In this document: positions 13,060-23,989 of the stretch, one piece after another
Layout of the letters: each line of letters starts with the position of its first letter
Numbering within the stretch: the first letter of the stretch is position 1
Assembly: GCA_021234155.1 (NCBI GenBank)
Contig: JAJEKV010000008.1
Location: 12,859,406 to 12,923,405 of the forward strand
DNA from: Isoetes taiwanensis
Lineage: Eukaryota > Streptophyta > Lycopodiopsida > Isoetales > Isoetaceae
DNA length: 64,000 nt
Direction: 5' to 3'
Notes under the pieces: generated by a model
The model's input: the letters and a program-made list of their open reading frames with translations, nothing else
Told to the model about the DNA's origin: nothing
The model's database searches: none
Made by a program: the position numbers and the translations under genes

Positions 13060-16000
13060 TATCCCCTTTTGAGAATGGATCGATGTCTTAAAGCACCAGT
13101 TGAAGAAGAAACTATGGAAGAAGGATTGGACTCTCATGCAAGCACTTGAGGTCGAAGATCGGGTTGATTTCAATCCTCTGTTGATGAAGTTTGGAAAGCT
13201 TGTTACAAGCGAGGCAAAGAAAATGAAGCGAGAGGGTTTGTAGGGGTGGATGCGTGACAAAGCCCAATTAGAAGAAAGGTAAATATACGTAAATCTCATA
13301 ATGAATGAGGTATCAAATTTGACTCCAAAACGACAAAGTATATTTGCAAGAAGATTATTGCGGGACAAAAGATTGCAATTCCTATTTGAGCCAGTCATTG
13401 GAAGGCCTCAAGAGGCTATCGCGAAAACAGTCTGGTAAAAGAATTTAAAGGATAGCCTCAAGGCGTCAAAAATGCAAATAGCAAATGCAACCGGACTTGC
13501 TGCAAAAGCATTCGTACTATCTATGGTGGTTGGAGAGGAAGGAGAATTACGAGAAGACTTCACTAGCGACTAAGTTCTTTGAAAATACATCCTAGAAATA
13601 TGAAACTAGCGATTGGAGAGAAGGAAAAGAATGTCACTAGGTGGAACAAATGTGGGCATTAGCGAGGTGAAATCCAAGAACAAATACGATAGATCGGGGC
13701 TATGAAGGATATGGTTGCTCAATTTTGGTTAGATAACTCAAAGGTTTCACCAAAAATTAGAGATGTCATGAAGAAGAGGACACAACCAATTCAATATATT
13801 GACATTGGCTACCGAATAATCGTAATTTAAAACATGAATTGCATCTTGTTTTCAGAATAAAGATGTTTTTATTTTTTAAATGTTGATGTAAAGTTTGTAG
13901 ATTTCTTTACTTTTTGGAATAATAAAGATGTCTTTTATTTTGTAACACCGATGTAAAGTTTGTATGATTTCTTTACTTTTTGAATGTAATGTAGATGCGA
14001 TGATGCCCTAGTTGTTCTACATGGAAATGTCAAATTATTTCATGGCAACATTACATGTATATTTGTTTACATGTATATTACGGATGTATATTTGTTTACA
14101 TGTATATTATTCGGATGTATTGTAGATGTAGGCGTAACTAAGAAGAAATTAGTGTGGAGATGTATTAATTGTCAAAAATTATGTGACTTCATAGTAAATG
14201 AAATAAAATTCATGTCGAGAATGTACATGTATGTGTGGGAGTTTAGGGTCTTGAATATGTAAAAGATTTGTATGTAATGTAATGTAATGAGGTGACTAAT
14301 TTTATTTCTTTGTAATTTTCTACATTTGAATTATTCAATTTTGTGGATCATTATCGGAGGTTCTGGATTGGGCTTAGGCAATTTGAATACTTAAAACCTT
14401 CTTGCATTAGAAAGCTAAAGGAAAGAAACACATGTTGTTGCGTGAAACATGAGCAATCGAATCGCACAAAGGGCATTTAATTTGATGAGGTCAAGACTCC
14501 ATGAAAATTGTTCGTGCAATTGTGGTGTGTGCGCATCCGAAGCTCATCTTTGGAATATGTCAAACCAAGGACAAGACATTTGATAATGTTAGCACATTTT
14601 GGAGGGCTATGGTATGTGAAGCGTGACGAACAAAAGTGGCATAAGCTACAATGTATCAAATCCATTGTGGAAAGCGTGGGAAACAATTAATTGAGTTGTG
14701 TCCAAGAGAATACAAGGAGCGCATTGATCAAACGCTTGATTGGCAAGTCTATGGTTACGTTAATGAGCCCTCGAAGAAAGGAACTTCATGAAGACTAAAG
14801 CTAATTGACAAGAAAGGCAGCCCGGTAATATGTTGGATAACATGTTTGATCATATGTCGGTTTGTATATCATAACTTTGTGGCACATTGGCCGAGCAAAC
14901 AATTCAAAGGAATCCATGAAGAGTCTTATTGATGATACCGTATTATCAGTTGTTGATTTCTCGGAGAATTATACTTTGAAGCCATTCAACGAGATTCAAG
15001 CACAACATTGGTACAATGAACAAATCAGCATATTGGTCCACATCACGATGTTCAAGGTACAGGGTAAAATGAGGAAATGTGTGCACTTCTTTATTTAGGA
15101 TGACAAAACACATGATACTCACTTTGTACAAAAAGCATTCAAGATGCACCTCAATTGGCCTGAAAAGAAAATGGTGCTGGTCATTAGTTTGGTTACGTGG
15201 TGTGCAGCCCAATTCAAGTCGAGAAGAGCTTTCTATCATGTAACTAGGTATCATCAAGAGCATAAGATCGAGAATGCTTCGGAATTTCTTTGGCTCGGGA
15301 CATGGGAAGGGCACACATGGCGGAGAAGGAGCCATAGCCAAACTATGGCTCGAGGCGCAACTAAAAAGAAAAAAGGATGGGAAAGTGATAAAAAATGCAG
15401 AAACTGCATGTGAGGTTCTTGAAGAGAAAATTTCTGATGTGGAAAGGGTATTTTGGAAGGTGTCTGACATTGACCGTTCCCAAAGATTTGATGTGCTCCC
15501 AGTGAAAGGGGTGCAATCTCTTCATTGCGTATCATCCATAGATCAAATGATCAAACAAAGTTAATGTGTAGATCTCTTTCATGTTTTTGTAAGGCATGCA
15601 TCAATTTTGATTGGCCTGCTTGTGAGAATTTTGATCATTGTGGCGGTGGGAGTTGAGAAAACTAGAGCCTACAAACGGGGACAATGTTGAAGAAGATGGG
15701 TAATGCAGGCAGAGGACTTGTGGGCAAATGGCGTGGACAATGTGGATGAGACGGTGCGGGGTTGGAGATTATTTTGCATCATTCACATCCCGGACAATTA
15801 TGAAAGGGTCCCTTATTATCTCATCCAAAGGTACGAAGTGAAACATGCCCTCGAAGAAGACACCAAGGATGACTATGGAAATGAATTTTATTGTGGTAAT
15901 GAAGTTATATTTGGTAACTACTTTGAATTGATTCACGGTTTGCCATCAAAAGTAAAAGCTTATTCAAGGAAAGAAAGTTCTTGTCCATCCCGAAGTCGAT

Positions 16001-16130
16001 GAATTGGGGTGAGATTTCCATGGACCCGATCAAACATAAGATTAAAGGTACATCTTATGCATATGAACTGACTAACTATTGGCATGAAATGTTTGGGAAA
16101 TTTGCTTTGCCGAGATTGTAGAATCTACGA
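13060..16130 (+). pseudogene. Broken transposase-like gene (DFSENY / FFGSGHGKG family)
   Basis: Plus-strand pieces occur in the order expected for a family I know from plant and animal genomes as transposase-like proteins (DDE-type by inference). Around 13100-13800 are helical N-terminal pieces, ending near VSPKIRDVMKKRTQPIQYI. At 14378-14460 is a basic segment followed by the cysteine cluster NTCCCVKHEQ. Further on are WHKLQC (14637), HNFVAHWP (about 14870), DFSENYTLKPFNEIQAQHW (about 14955), DDKTHDTHFVQKAF (about 15100), CAAQFKSRRAFYHVTRYH (about 15200), FFGSGHGKGTHGGEGA (about 15290) and a C-terminal part with DDYGNEFYCGNEV (about 15870). Stops and frame changes interrupt it many times. 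The SDG usually found before the QFK motif is absent. No terminal inverted repeats were located. Confidence 0.6.
13835..14345. repeat. AT-rich insertion with internal tandem repeats inside the transposase-like gene
   Basis: This segment separates two parts of the transposase-like frame that are normally close together. It contains a roughly 75-bp unit twice (gatgtaaagtttgtagattt at about 13885 and gatgtaaagtttgtatgatt at about 13960) and a 30-bp unit (ttacatgtatatttgtttac) repeated at 14050-14110. It is probably a small insertion or a satellite expansion. Its ends are not defined. Confidence 0.45.
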
Positions 16131-16426
16131 ATCGTTAACCATTTGTTGAAGTAACTTTTCTATGCACTAAGGCATGGACTTGCAAACCGAATGTGTCGAG
16201 AATGTGAACCGATTAAAACACAAACATTAATATATTGTTTATATAGTTCCAAGACTGTTATACTTAGTGTAAGTTGTAAAAAACACTGTAAGCAGAAGGT
16301 CTCAAGATTCAAGATTCAAGACTCAAGATTCATACAGAAGGTCCTGCAATGTGAGATCAGCAATGGTCCTGTTCCCAAAAATTGTGAGAAGAGTGTCCAG
16401 GACAGCTGTTTGGAAGTTGGTGAAGT

Positions 16427-16804
16427 CTAACAGAAGCAAGACATGTGCTTCTCGCTTCTGTTGCCATTTATGATAGAGATTGGTAAAGTATGGTTTGAGG
16501 CTATTGAATCTCCAAAGAGCACTTTGTTGATTGCTTTTGCATGCACAACTTCCTGTTTAAGTTGAATGAGAATACTCTCTAGTTCTGCTTTAGATAATTG
16601 GGATTCCTCATCCCCCTTGTCCGCTGCTACTCCCATAGCTCGATCCATGCTTCCAACATTGTTAAGTCTCCTCTGCATGCATGGTAGAACATCATAAGCA
16701 ATTGTTAGATTAGGAACAAAAAGCATGTTTAAGAATAGGAGTACCTCTGAACTCATGATTTGCCTCCGTTTGATTTTGTTCAATTGGTTTCCCCTGTTAG
16801 GCAT
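16427..16804 (-). CDS. Small two-exon hypothetical gene
   Basis: ATG at 16804-16802. Exon 1 (16804-16745) ends at a GAG|GTAC donor. A 72-nt intron (16744-16673) ends in catgcag. Exon 2 (16672-16427) continues in phase to a stop. The predicted product is about 100 residues, basic at the N-terminus (MPNRGNQLNKIKRRQIMSSE), with a short helical segment LSKAELESILIQLKQEVVHA. The in-phase splice sites are the main support. No family is recognised. It could be an orphan exon pair of a mobile gene rather than a working gene. Confidence 0.35.
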   Translation of the reverse strand: MPNRGNQLNKIKRRQIMSSEVLLFLNMLFVPNLTIAYDVLPCMQRRLNNVGSMDRAMGVAADKGDEESQLSKAELESILIQLKQEVVHAKAINKVLFGDSIASNHTLPISIINGNRSEKHMSCFC

Positions 16805-17144
16805 TGATCTCCTCAAGAATCGAGGTGCGCCGGGTGAGTTTGCATTTGAATTGGGGATATGGATTGTGATCTAGTCGTTCGATCTCCTCCCGCCATCGGA
16901 ATCAACCGGTCACCGGGTAAAAAATGAATTTTTATCCCCTGTCTATTCCCTTCTCCCTGTTTTACGATATGGCTCGTACCATGCCAATGATTTGTTCCTT
17001 AACCAATGATTTGTGCCAATGATTTGTTCAACATCCTTTTCTCAAAATCTATCCTAATTGTCCTCTTTTTCTCGACCCAATTGGCCAATGGTTGATCTTT
17101 GGCATATATCCCACAAGCCTAGCTCAAATGAAAGGGCTATACTC

Positions 17145-17470
17145 AATGTGGAATATTCCTTTCAATGTAATAAGGAATATTCCTTGTAACTATGGGTGCA
17201 CTTAAACAAACTAAAAAGAATATTCCTTTGAAGGTAATAAGGAATATTCTTGATAACTAAGCACTAGGGAATATTCCTTTCAATGCAAAAGGAATATTCC
17301 TTTCAAAGGTAATAGGAATATTCCTTGTAACTATGGGTGCACTTAAACAAACTAAAGAATATTCCTTTGAAGGTAATAAGGAATATTCGATAACTAGGCG
17401 CTAAGGAATATTCCTTTCAATGCAATAAGGAATATTCCTTTTCAAGGTAATAAGGAATATTCCTTGTTAT
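17145..17470. repeat. Minisatellite of GGAATATTCC palindromes
   Basis: The palindrome GGAATATTCC or near-copies occur about a dozen times, embedded in a higher-order unit. The block ttgtaactatgggtgcactt starts at 17184 and again at 17325, a 141-bp period. The two types of spacer (caatgcaataa and gaaggtaataa) alternate. Confidence 0.75.
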
Positions 17471-18086
17471 CTCTATATTGTTGACTCACGCTTTACCAAA
17501 CACAATATGCATAGGTACACAATATGCCTTAACATAATCCATTCATTTGGCATTTGTTGATTTGGCAATTGTTGATTTGGTAACATGTGGAACATTGAAT
17601 GCATGTGGGATATTTGAGCCCATTACTAAAAGGGTGGACTAGGATTACATCTTGGATAAGTTATGTTGGCTCAGAATCAAGATTACAAGCCGTGAGCCAT
17701 AACTTTTCAACATCTAATCTCTATCCACACTTATCAATGAAGCAAAAAACCCCGTTTATATATGCATACGATTTTGTGATATATGCATGTGGGATATTGC
17801 TAACTTTGTGTTAGGGTTGTGCTAAGCGCATACCAAGCAATTGGTCTCATAATATGGTTCAACCTATACATTTTACATTTGCAAAAATATTGAGGTGGGT
17901 GGATCGGCTCCCCGAGGTGTGAAATCGTATGCATGGATACATCCCTTTCCTCTTCTCGCCTAATTCCCAAAACAAAATCGTATGCATGCAAACATCCCTT
18001 TTATTCCCAAAATTCTGCCAGACTTCATTCCATTCCGCCATCTCCTTCCTCCTTCCCCATTCCGGTCCATCTCCTTCACTTCCGCC

Positions 18087-18476
18087 ATGGCCAAGTTCAA
18101 GACCACACGCAGAACACTATCCCGCCATTGTGCTCCTCCTCCCCGCCAAAGACGGTCCTCCTCTTCTTCCGGAGGATCCAGGTGTCTTCCTCCGGAGAAT
18201 CGTGTCTTCCTCCGGAGGCCACCCGTTCTGATATGGTTCACTCCACCAGAGGTGGAGAAGCTCATCATGGATCATCAGGCTGTCGCTTCGTTGCGGGTGA
18301 TCGAGTGGGTGCATGAGGCTTACCTCGGCGAGGGGACTCCTCGGGAAATGAAGATGTATGCCATGGAGGGCGACCTTCATATAGATTTGAAGATGGCTGA
18401 AGATCAAGCCTTGTTTTTTGTAATCCCTCTAGTTTCAATTTTTTTGGGTAATAGTCCTTGTGACTATTCTTTGTAA
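18087..18476 (+). CDS. Hypothetical protein or first exon
   Basis: The open frame starts at an ATG in a good plant context (ccgccATGgcc) and runs 129 codons. The N-terminal half is basic and Ser/Arg/Pro-rich (MAKFKTTRRTLSRH..., a run of five Ser). The second half contains FTPPEVEKLIMDHQA and EWVHEAYLGEG, which look like real helical sequence. GC content is higher than in the flanks. The last 30 codons run into AT-rich DNA, so the true exon may end earlier at a donor I cannot fix. Overlapping frames in this stretch were judged shadows. No family is recognised. Confidence 0.4.
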   Translation: MAKFKTTRRTLSRHCAPPPRQRRSSSSSGGSRCLPPENRVFLRRPPVLIWFTPPEVEKLIMDHQAVASLRVIEWVHEAYLGEGTPREMKMYAMEGDLHIDLKMAEDQALFFVIPLVSIFLGNSPCDYSL

Positions 18477-18985
18477 AGCTTTTTAATTCAACTTGTTTTG
18501 CAATAGTCCTTGTGACTCCATTTTTTGTAAAGCTTTTTCATTAATGACAGAACTCCTCTTCTCTACAGCTGTTGTGACTATTTTTTTTGCTTTAACTGTT
18601 CTCTGAGTTTCCACTGTTCTTTTAGTTAACTGAACTATTTCTATCCTTTTCTGTATAGATATAAGAAACATGTTTGGTACTTAGTTTGCAACTCAAGTTT
18701 TTGGTGCAACTCAAGTTAATGACAGTTTTTGTCATTAATTATAAAATGCAAAGTACAATTACTGAAATAGTATACCAAAACAAACATTAAAGCCAACAAG
18801 GAATTTCAAGGTGCAGAATTTATGATCTGCACACTAACAAAATATGGTAACCAGCAGCCAATAGGAAAATATGTTCAGAGTATTTTTCTTTAAATGCATC
18901 TTGAAGCATCTGAAGCACCTGCCAAAAATTTCTGGATGTTGGTCCAGAAACCTCTTGAACAATACCATCTGCATGAAATGAACAC
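18477..18985. other. No gene recognised
   Basis: AT-rich sequence. The short direct repeats aatagtccttgtgact (about 18450 and 18508) and ttgtaaagctttttaa/ca flank a segment just downstream of the 18.1-kb reading frame. Nothing else was seen. Confidence 0.4.
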
Positions 18986-18989
18986 TAAA

Positions 18990-19565
18990 CTATTAGGGTG
19001 TGTATACCACACCAAACCATGCACCATACCATGCCCCACACTATCATATTCACCAGAACGAGCACATCCCACCACACACCACACCATTCACCACACACCC
19101 CACCACACACCACACCATTCACCACACACCATACACCATAGACCATACACCAACTATCATATTCACCAGAACGAGCACATCCCACCACACACCCCACCAC
19201 ACACCACACCATTCACCACACACCCCACCACACACCACACCATTCACCACACACCATACACCATAGACCATACACCAACTATCATATTCACGGAGCAGCA
19301 CATCCACCACACACCACACCATTCACCACCTCCCCACCACACACCACACCATTCACCACACACCATACACCATACACCAAATGGTGGAGTGTGGGGCGGT
19401 GGTGGAGTGTGGTGGTGGGGGGTGGTGGGTGGTGTGTGGTGGTGGTGTGGGGTGTGGTGGGGGGGGTGGTGGTGGTGGTGTGTGTAGTGGTGTGTGGTGG
19501 TATGATGTGGTGTGGTGGAGTGTGGTGGGGTGTGGTGGTGGGGGGTGGTGGTGTGGTGTGGTACA
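18990..19565. repeat. Fold-back minisatellite: (CCACA)-rich block followed by complementary (TGTGG)-rich block
   Basis: From about 19000 to 19380 the plus strand is built from caccacacaccacaccattc motifs with an interspersed block ctatcatattcaccagaacg at 19041 and 19155 and a variant at 19279, giving units of about 114-124 bp. At 19381 the strand bias flips and 19383-19563 is GGTGG/TGTGG-rich, including runs of 4-6 G. The two halves are complementary, meeting at cataccatacaccaaatggtg. The open frames here (poly-His/Pro/Thr and poly-Gly/Val) are artefacts of composition. Confidence 0.9.
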
Positions 19566-19765
19566 AGGTCACAAAATATATCAGTCGAAACAATCAAGTA
19601 ACTGTTTTGATTGACCAAAAAGGGTACAAGGCTTCTTTAAATCAAAGGGTACATTCCTTATGATAGGAAATGTGAACACAAATGTGAACAAAAGATATAT
19701 ATAAGCCTGTTACATAGTTCATCTTGCAAAATCAGATACTTTCGGACTCATGACCCATTTCGAAA

Positions 19766-20210
19766 TCAGGAAGGGCCGGCCGATCGTTCTTTCGGATTGG
19801 CATCACAATGCATGACCAAAGCATCTATTAGAAATTGTCGCCGTGATGTGGTATTCATGAGAGAACCATTTAGATGTAATCTGTGACATCCATAAATAAG
19901 GTTAGAAATATTTAAAGGAACATGAGATCGGTACATACAAAGGAAGGCATACAACTTACTTCCATATCTCTACCAGAGACAAGAGCTTCAACATATTTGT
20001 GCATAAATCCCATCACATACAACCCACATGATGTTAAATCGGGCTGCTGTGGCACCTCTACTTGCTGAATCCGATTAACATTATTTCTCTTCATGAAATC
20101 GACGCCTCTAGATACTTGACCGATCGATGTGGTTAACATTTGTGTGTGCAGCCTACATATCCACTTAAATTTAGCGGACCGAATTAGCGAAGAAAAGCAA
20201 AGCAACAACT
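19766..20210 (-). pseudogene. Ulp1-type cysteine protease C-terminal fragment
   Basis: The minus-strand frame has QVEVPQQPDLTSCGLYVMGF, which fits the Ulp1/SENP (C48) segment carrying the conserved Gln and the nucleophilic Cys (PQQ-x-n-x-(D/S)CG). The exon ends in GRDME followed by a GTAAGT donor near 19950. A second exon after a gatgtcacag acceptor near 19880 gives a short C-terminus. Known Ulp1-like proteins of this kind in plants are either SUMO proteases or passengers of MULE/CACTA-type transposons. The surrounding decay favours a mobile-element passenger. The His and Asp of the catalytic triad were not found in clear frames. Confidence 0.5.
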
Positions 20211-20799
20211 TAAAGTATTACATACCCTTTGATTGCTTTCTCGTTCGTCGCATAACCTGTAAGAGGATTCAAGACGTGAATTCCGGGTGCATGTAGGATC
20301 TTGGAATCAGATGGTGCGAGCATAAAACAGACCAAAGATAAAATGGTCATTCTCAAGGATAGGTGCAAGGATATGATGGCATTTAGCTACCACAATCCCC
20401 TTCATCCCCACGATTCCACTATTTCAATGACATTTAGTGATCCTTCGGTGATTCACCCTTTCTTTTTCAGCTGGTAGCTTCTCTAAACCTTATATAGTTG
20501 TAAGCGGGGATAAAAAGATTTTGCTCTTCCACTCGAAAAGGCAATGTCTCATACAAGCACTGGATTAGATTAAGATTAACATTAGAGACAAGGAATAGCA
20601 ACAAATCTGGCTTCGGTTACAACAGGTTATTACACGCCATAAAGATCCACTAAGCGGCTACTCATTTTAGAGTTAGTTGCACATAAAATTGCTATGTCGG
20701 ATGCAACCACTTTCATTTCAGCCGTGGCCGGTTCTTGAATGGCGTGAATGGCGTGAATTCCATAAGTTTATCCTTGTTATCATTTACATTTGTCGGATC

Positions 20800-21075
20800 C
20801 AAGATGTTAGTGTCATATTAACAATTGATCCATGACAATAAAGCATAAATTGATACCTTCAATCTCTGTTTCCGGTCGTTTAGACACGCAAAACGAAAGT
20901 AGAATATAATAAGCTCTTGAAGTATAAGTAAGTCAATGTTAGTGTCATATTAACAATTGATCCATGACAATAAAGCATAAATTGATACCTTCCAATCTCT
21001 GTTTCCAAAGGGTTTAGACACGCAAAACGAGTAAAATATAATAAGCTACTGAAGTATAAGTAAGTCAATGTAAGC
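20800..21075. repeat. Tandem duplication, about 130-bp unit
   Basis: The block gttagtgtcatattaacaat followed by gatccatgacaataaagca, tagacacgcaaaacga and aagtataagtaagtcaatgt occurs at about 20805 and again at about 20938. It lies within the presumed introns of the minus-strand Ulp1-type gene. Confidence 0.75.
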
Positions 21076-21109
21076 TAGAAATTACCGATTTTGCGTGTGG
21101 ATGTCCCCT

Positions 21110-23771
21110 TTCTGGTTTGCACTCTCTTTTTCAATTTGTTTTGGCATCGGCTTTGACCATAAATTTAGTCGTTGCCTTGGCTGCAATCTCCAAGGCTTCT
21201 TCAACATCATCTAGCTCCTTTGAATCGCCACAAGTCTCCGAAGACAAGAAAGTGCTTCATTCTAATGTTTTGAAAGCAAGACAAAAAGAAACGCGACTGC
21301 CAAAGAACAAGCCTTTTCCTCAACTTGAAAAACAAAGCAGCCCGGATTGTTTTCAATGTCGTCACCAACATCTTGGTAATTTTATCGTAAACACGTCCAA
21401 CGTAAGTTTCAAAATACAAAAAAAATAGAAACCCCAAAAGGAGAGAGAATTTTACGGGCTTTTCAACTAGTTGCTCCAATAATAGCATTTCGGCTTCAGC
21501 GGTGGGATCTCTTTTGGAAAACAACCCTCTTTGCAAAATATTGAATATTAGTGAACTCTAACTACAACGGATGCAATCTTAATGTAATGGAATGTAATCA
21601 CCCTACCTTCCACATACCCCTCTGCCTCCAAATCTCCAAAGTTGTTGCAATTTCAAAGCTTATGAGTTGATGGACTTCCAATTCTCAAAGGTGATGTAGA
21701 TGTGGATGGACTTCCAACATGAAATTTCGCTATATTCAGCTTAAGCGAAACATGTTTTTTGTGCGGGTTGACCTAAAAAGAATTGGGATGTCCGAGGAAT
21801 GGTAAATGCAACCCCTTCTCAATAACATTCTTCTTTTCACCTACAACAAAAAATTTTTTGCTATATTGCATAACCATTTAAGCATAGTGCGCACGGTAAA
21901 CATGAATTGTTTAGTTTTTACTGCAGTTTTACTTCTTCCTTTCTTGATACTACCCATATGCGCATTGACACAATTGGGTGTCAATAAGAAATATAAACAC
22001 TTGATTCAGAATCAAGGGAGATGTAGAGTAGATAGAAGCAAAATCTGAAGAAAAAACAATCAGATGCAAATCAAAACAGAACAAATGTTAATTACATGCA
22101 AGTAGATTTTTACTACGAGGCAAACTTTCTGGCGATAATGTAACGACAAAATAGAAGTACATTAGTGTATATAGCTATCACAATGTAAAGGAAAACCAAA
22201 TACTAAATTCAAATGTATTTGAACAAAATATTTTATCAATACACCCTATCAAATACATCATTCAAAGCATTGAATGTAAAGGAAAGTCAAATACCAAATT
22301 CATATGCATTTTCATCACATGTAAATGCAAAGTACGCCAATGCAATACACCCCTATTAATACACCACGTAAAGGAATTCGGAAAAAGCACTTCATGGCAC
22401 ATGTAAATGTAAAAAGTACATAAGCAAATACATTTCCTTTTTTACAAGTAAAGAATGTTAATACTGATTATATACATGATGGAAACTAACTACATCTAAG
22501 TACACTCAAACTAATTATGTAATCAAAATAGAAATAGATGTACCTTCGGAAGGGATTCCTAAGCAATGTCGCAGGTCCTCGGACCATAAACAATCATGTA
22601 CACATGTATTCGTCGTTGAAACCCTGAATATAAGACAAAATAGACAATATGTATGACCACAAAGTGGAGATATTACCATGGTCGAGTCAAGGCAATCATT
22701 GCATTTCTTTGGCCGCAAGTATTGCTTATATGTGAGAATGAAGCGCCCATCTTGTCTGCTTGAAGTATGGGAGCGGGCTGCAGGCCTATCGGGTCTGATC
22801 TTTCCAAATGCTTAGTCATCTCCTTTATTCTATTCTCACAGTTGGAATTAACTTCCAAATCCTTGCTGATTTTTTCAATGGCAGCTTCTAATTCTTGCAA
22901 ATCAGCCTTTAAACAATCAATGGGAATCATTAGAGCATCTAAGTCAGCAATATAACTTGATTTCTCCTCCTCTAAATGGGATGCCAAAGCCATTTGCACA
23001 TCAGTTGGCTTCCGCTTGCTTTTAAAACCTGCCATAATCTTTGAGCTGCTCACATATTTTTGCATCTTTACTCCGCACAAGTCTTGTCAAGAAGCTCTTA
23101 TCACTCTCATGCTTCAGCAGTTCAATTTCCATTGTTTTCCTTTTCTCTTTAAAAAGTCGTATTTCATCAAGCATGGAGGCGAGAATCTAATGCTCTTGTT
23201 TCCCTCCACCTTTTCATCATTTCCAACCGCTGCCCCAATTCTACACGAGGCATACATTTAATAGCTTAAACATTGGAAGACTTTACTATAGCTAATTCTG
23301 TCAGGTCAGATTCTTTTTGAGAGCCTTTTGAATGAAGACTTGCACTTGCTTTCACCTCATCCCAATCAATGCGTACTCCTTTGTAATGAAGTGCATATGC
23401 TCGGGCAAAATACAATGGAATGTGATGATTTGCAATGTCCCTCCTACAAAAAACGTGCTCATACACAGAAAAAAAATCTGCCATCCAACCGGGCTTAATC
23501 CACGCACTCTTGATAACCCCTAACGTGAGGGGCTTGTAACCCCAAACATCCCGCACTATTTGCACTAGCCACGAAACATGCTATCAAAATTGTTGCTCCT
23601 AAGTCGCCTCGATGCTTACCTTTCAAACTTCGGGGTGGCAAGACCTCGATCCAAGAAGACCCACTCTTGAGTTTTGGTGGCGGTTCTAGTGGGAGACCTT
23701 GGCATGGGCTTTACAGGTTTGTTGCGAGGAGATTTCCTTGGAGATGTCTTTGTTCCAAGCTGTTTCGTCAT
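21110..23771 (-). pseudogene. Upstream exons of the Ulp1-type gene (coiled-coil and N-terminal parts)
   Basis: Coding-like minus-strand pieces read toward the Ulp1 fragment. A first exon begins at ATG 23771-23769 (MTKQLGTKTSPRKSPRNKPV...WVFLDRGLATPKFE) and ends at an AG|GTAAGC donor at 23620. A piece at 23266-23565 has VRDVWGYKPLTLGVIK and GWMADFFSVYEHVFC. At 22700-23080 lies a predicted coiled coil (DLQELEAAIEKISKDLE). Smaller pieces lie near 21500 (DPTAEAEMLLLEQLVEKP) and 21150-21250 (DDVEEALEIAAKATTKF). Phases between pieces do not all agree, so it is probably a pseudogene. Joining them into one gene with the Ulp1 end is inference from order and strand. Confidence 0.45.
21540..22510. other. 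AT-rich intronic or intergenic DNA
   Basis: The block aaatgtaaaggaaa(a/g)ccaaat and related atgtaaatgtaaa-type motifs recur between about 22170 and 22410. No gene was seen. Confidence 0.4.
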
Positions 23772-23814
23772 GATCTCTTCCCTGGTGCTTCAGTTCTCTC
23801 GAAAATGCAAGCTT

Positions 23815-23940
23815 TTGTCTATGGAGGTCCCGATCTTGGCTATGGAGGTTCGAGTTCGAATATGGATGTCAAGCTTTTCGGCTATGGAGGTTCGAATATG
23901 GATGTCAAGCTTTAGGCCGGCTATGGAGGTTCGGCGGGAG
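23815..23940. repeat. Short tandem repeat, 30-40 bp unit
   Basis: The segment ggctatggaggttcgaatat with gatgtcaagctt recurs about three times just upstream of the first exon of the minus-strand Ulp1-type gene. Confidence 0.6.
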
Positions 23941-23989
23941 GAAGGTTGAGCAAGCCGGGAGGAGAGTTCAAAATTATTTGCCCTATTAA

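Noticed and set aside
17929-18407. Four overlapping frames on both strands around 18.0-18.4 kb
   Set aside because: Only the plus-strand frame from the ATG at 18087 has a good start context and helical, non-repetitive sequence; the others are shadows.
18894-19618. Long His/Pro/Thr-rich and Gly/Val-rich open frames on both strands
   Set aside because: They come entirely from the CA/GT-rich minisatellite; codon content follows the repeat.
22515-22718. RING finger gene
   Set aside because: Only the first half of the cysteine/histidine spacing fits (CX2C-X10-CXHX2CX2C); the last CX2C is missing and the frame overlaps the coiled-coil exon. Kept only as an observation.
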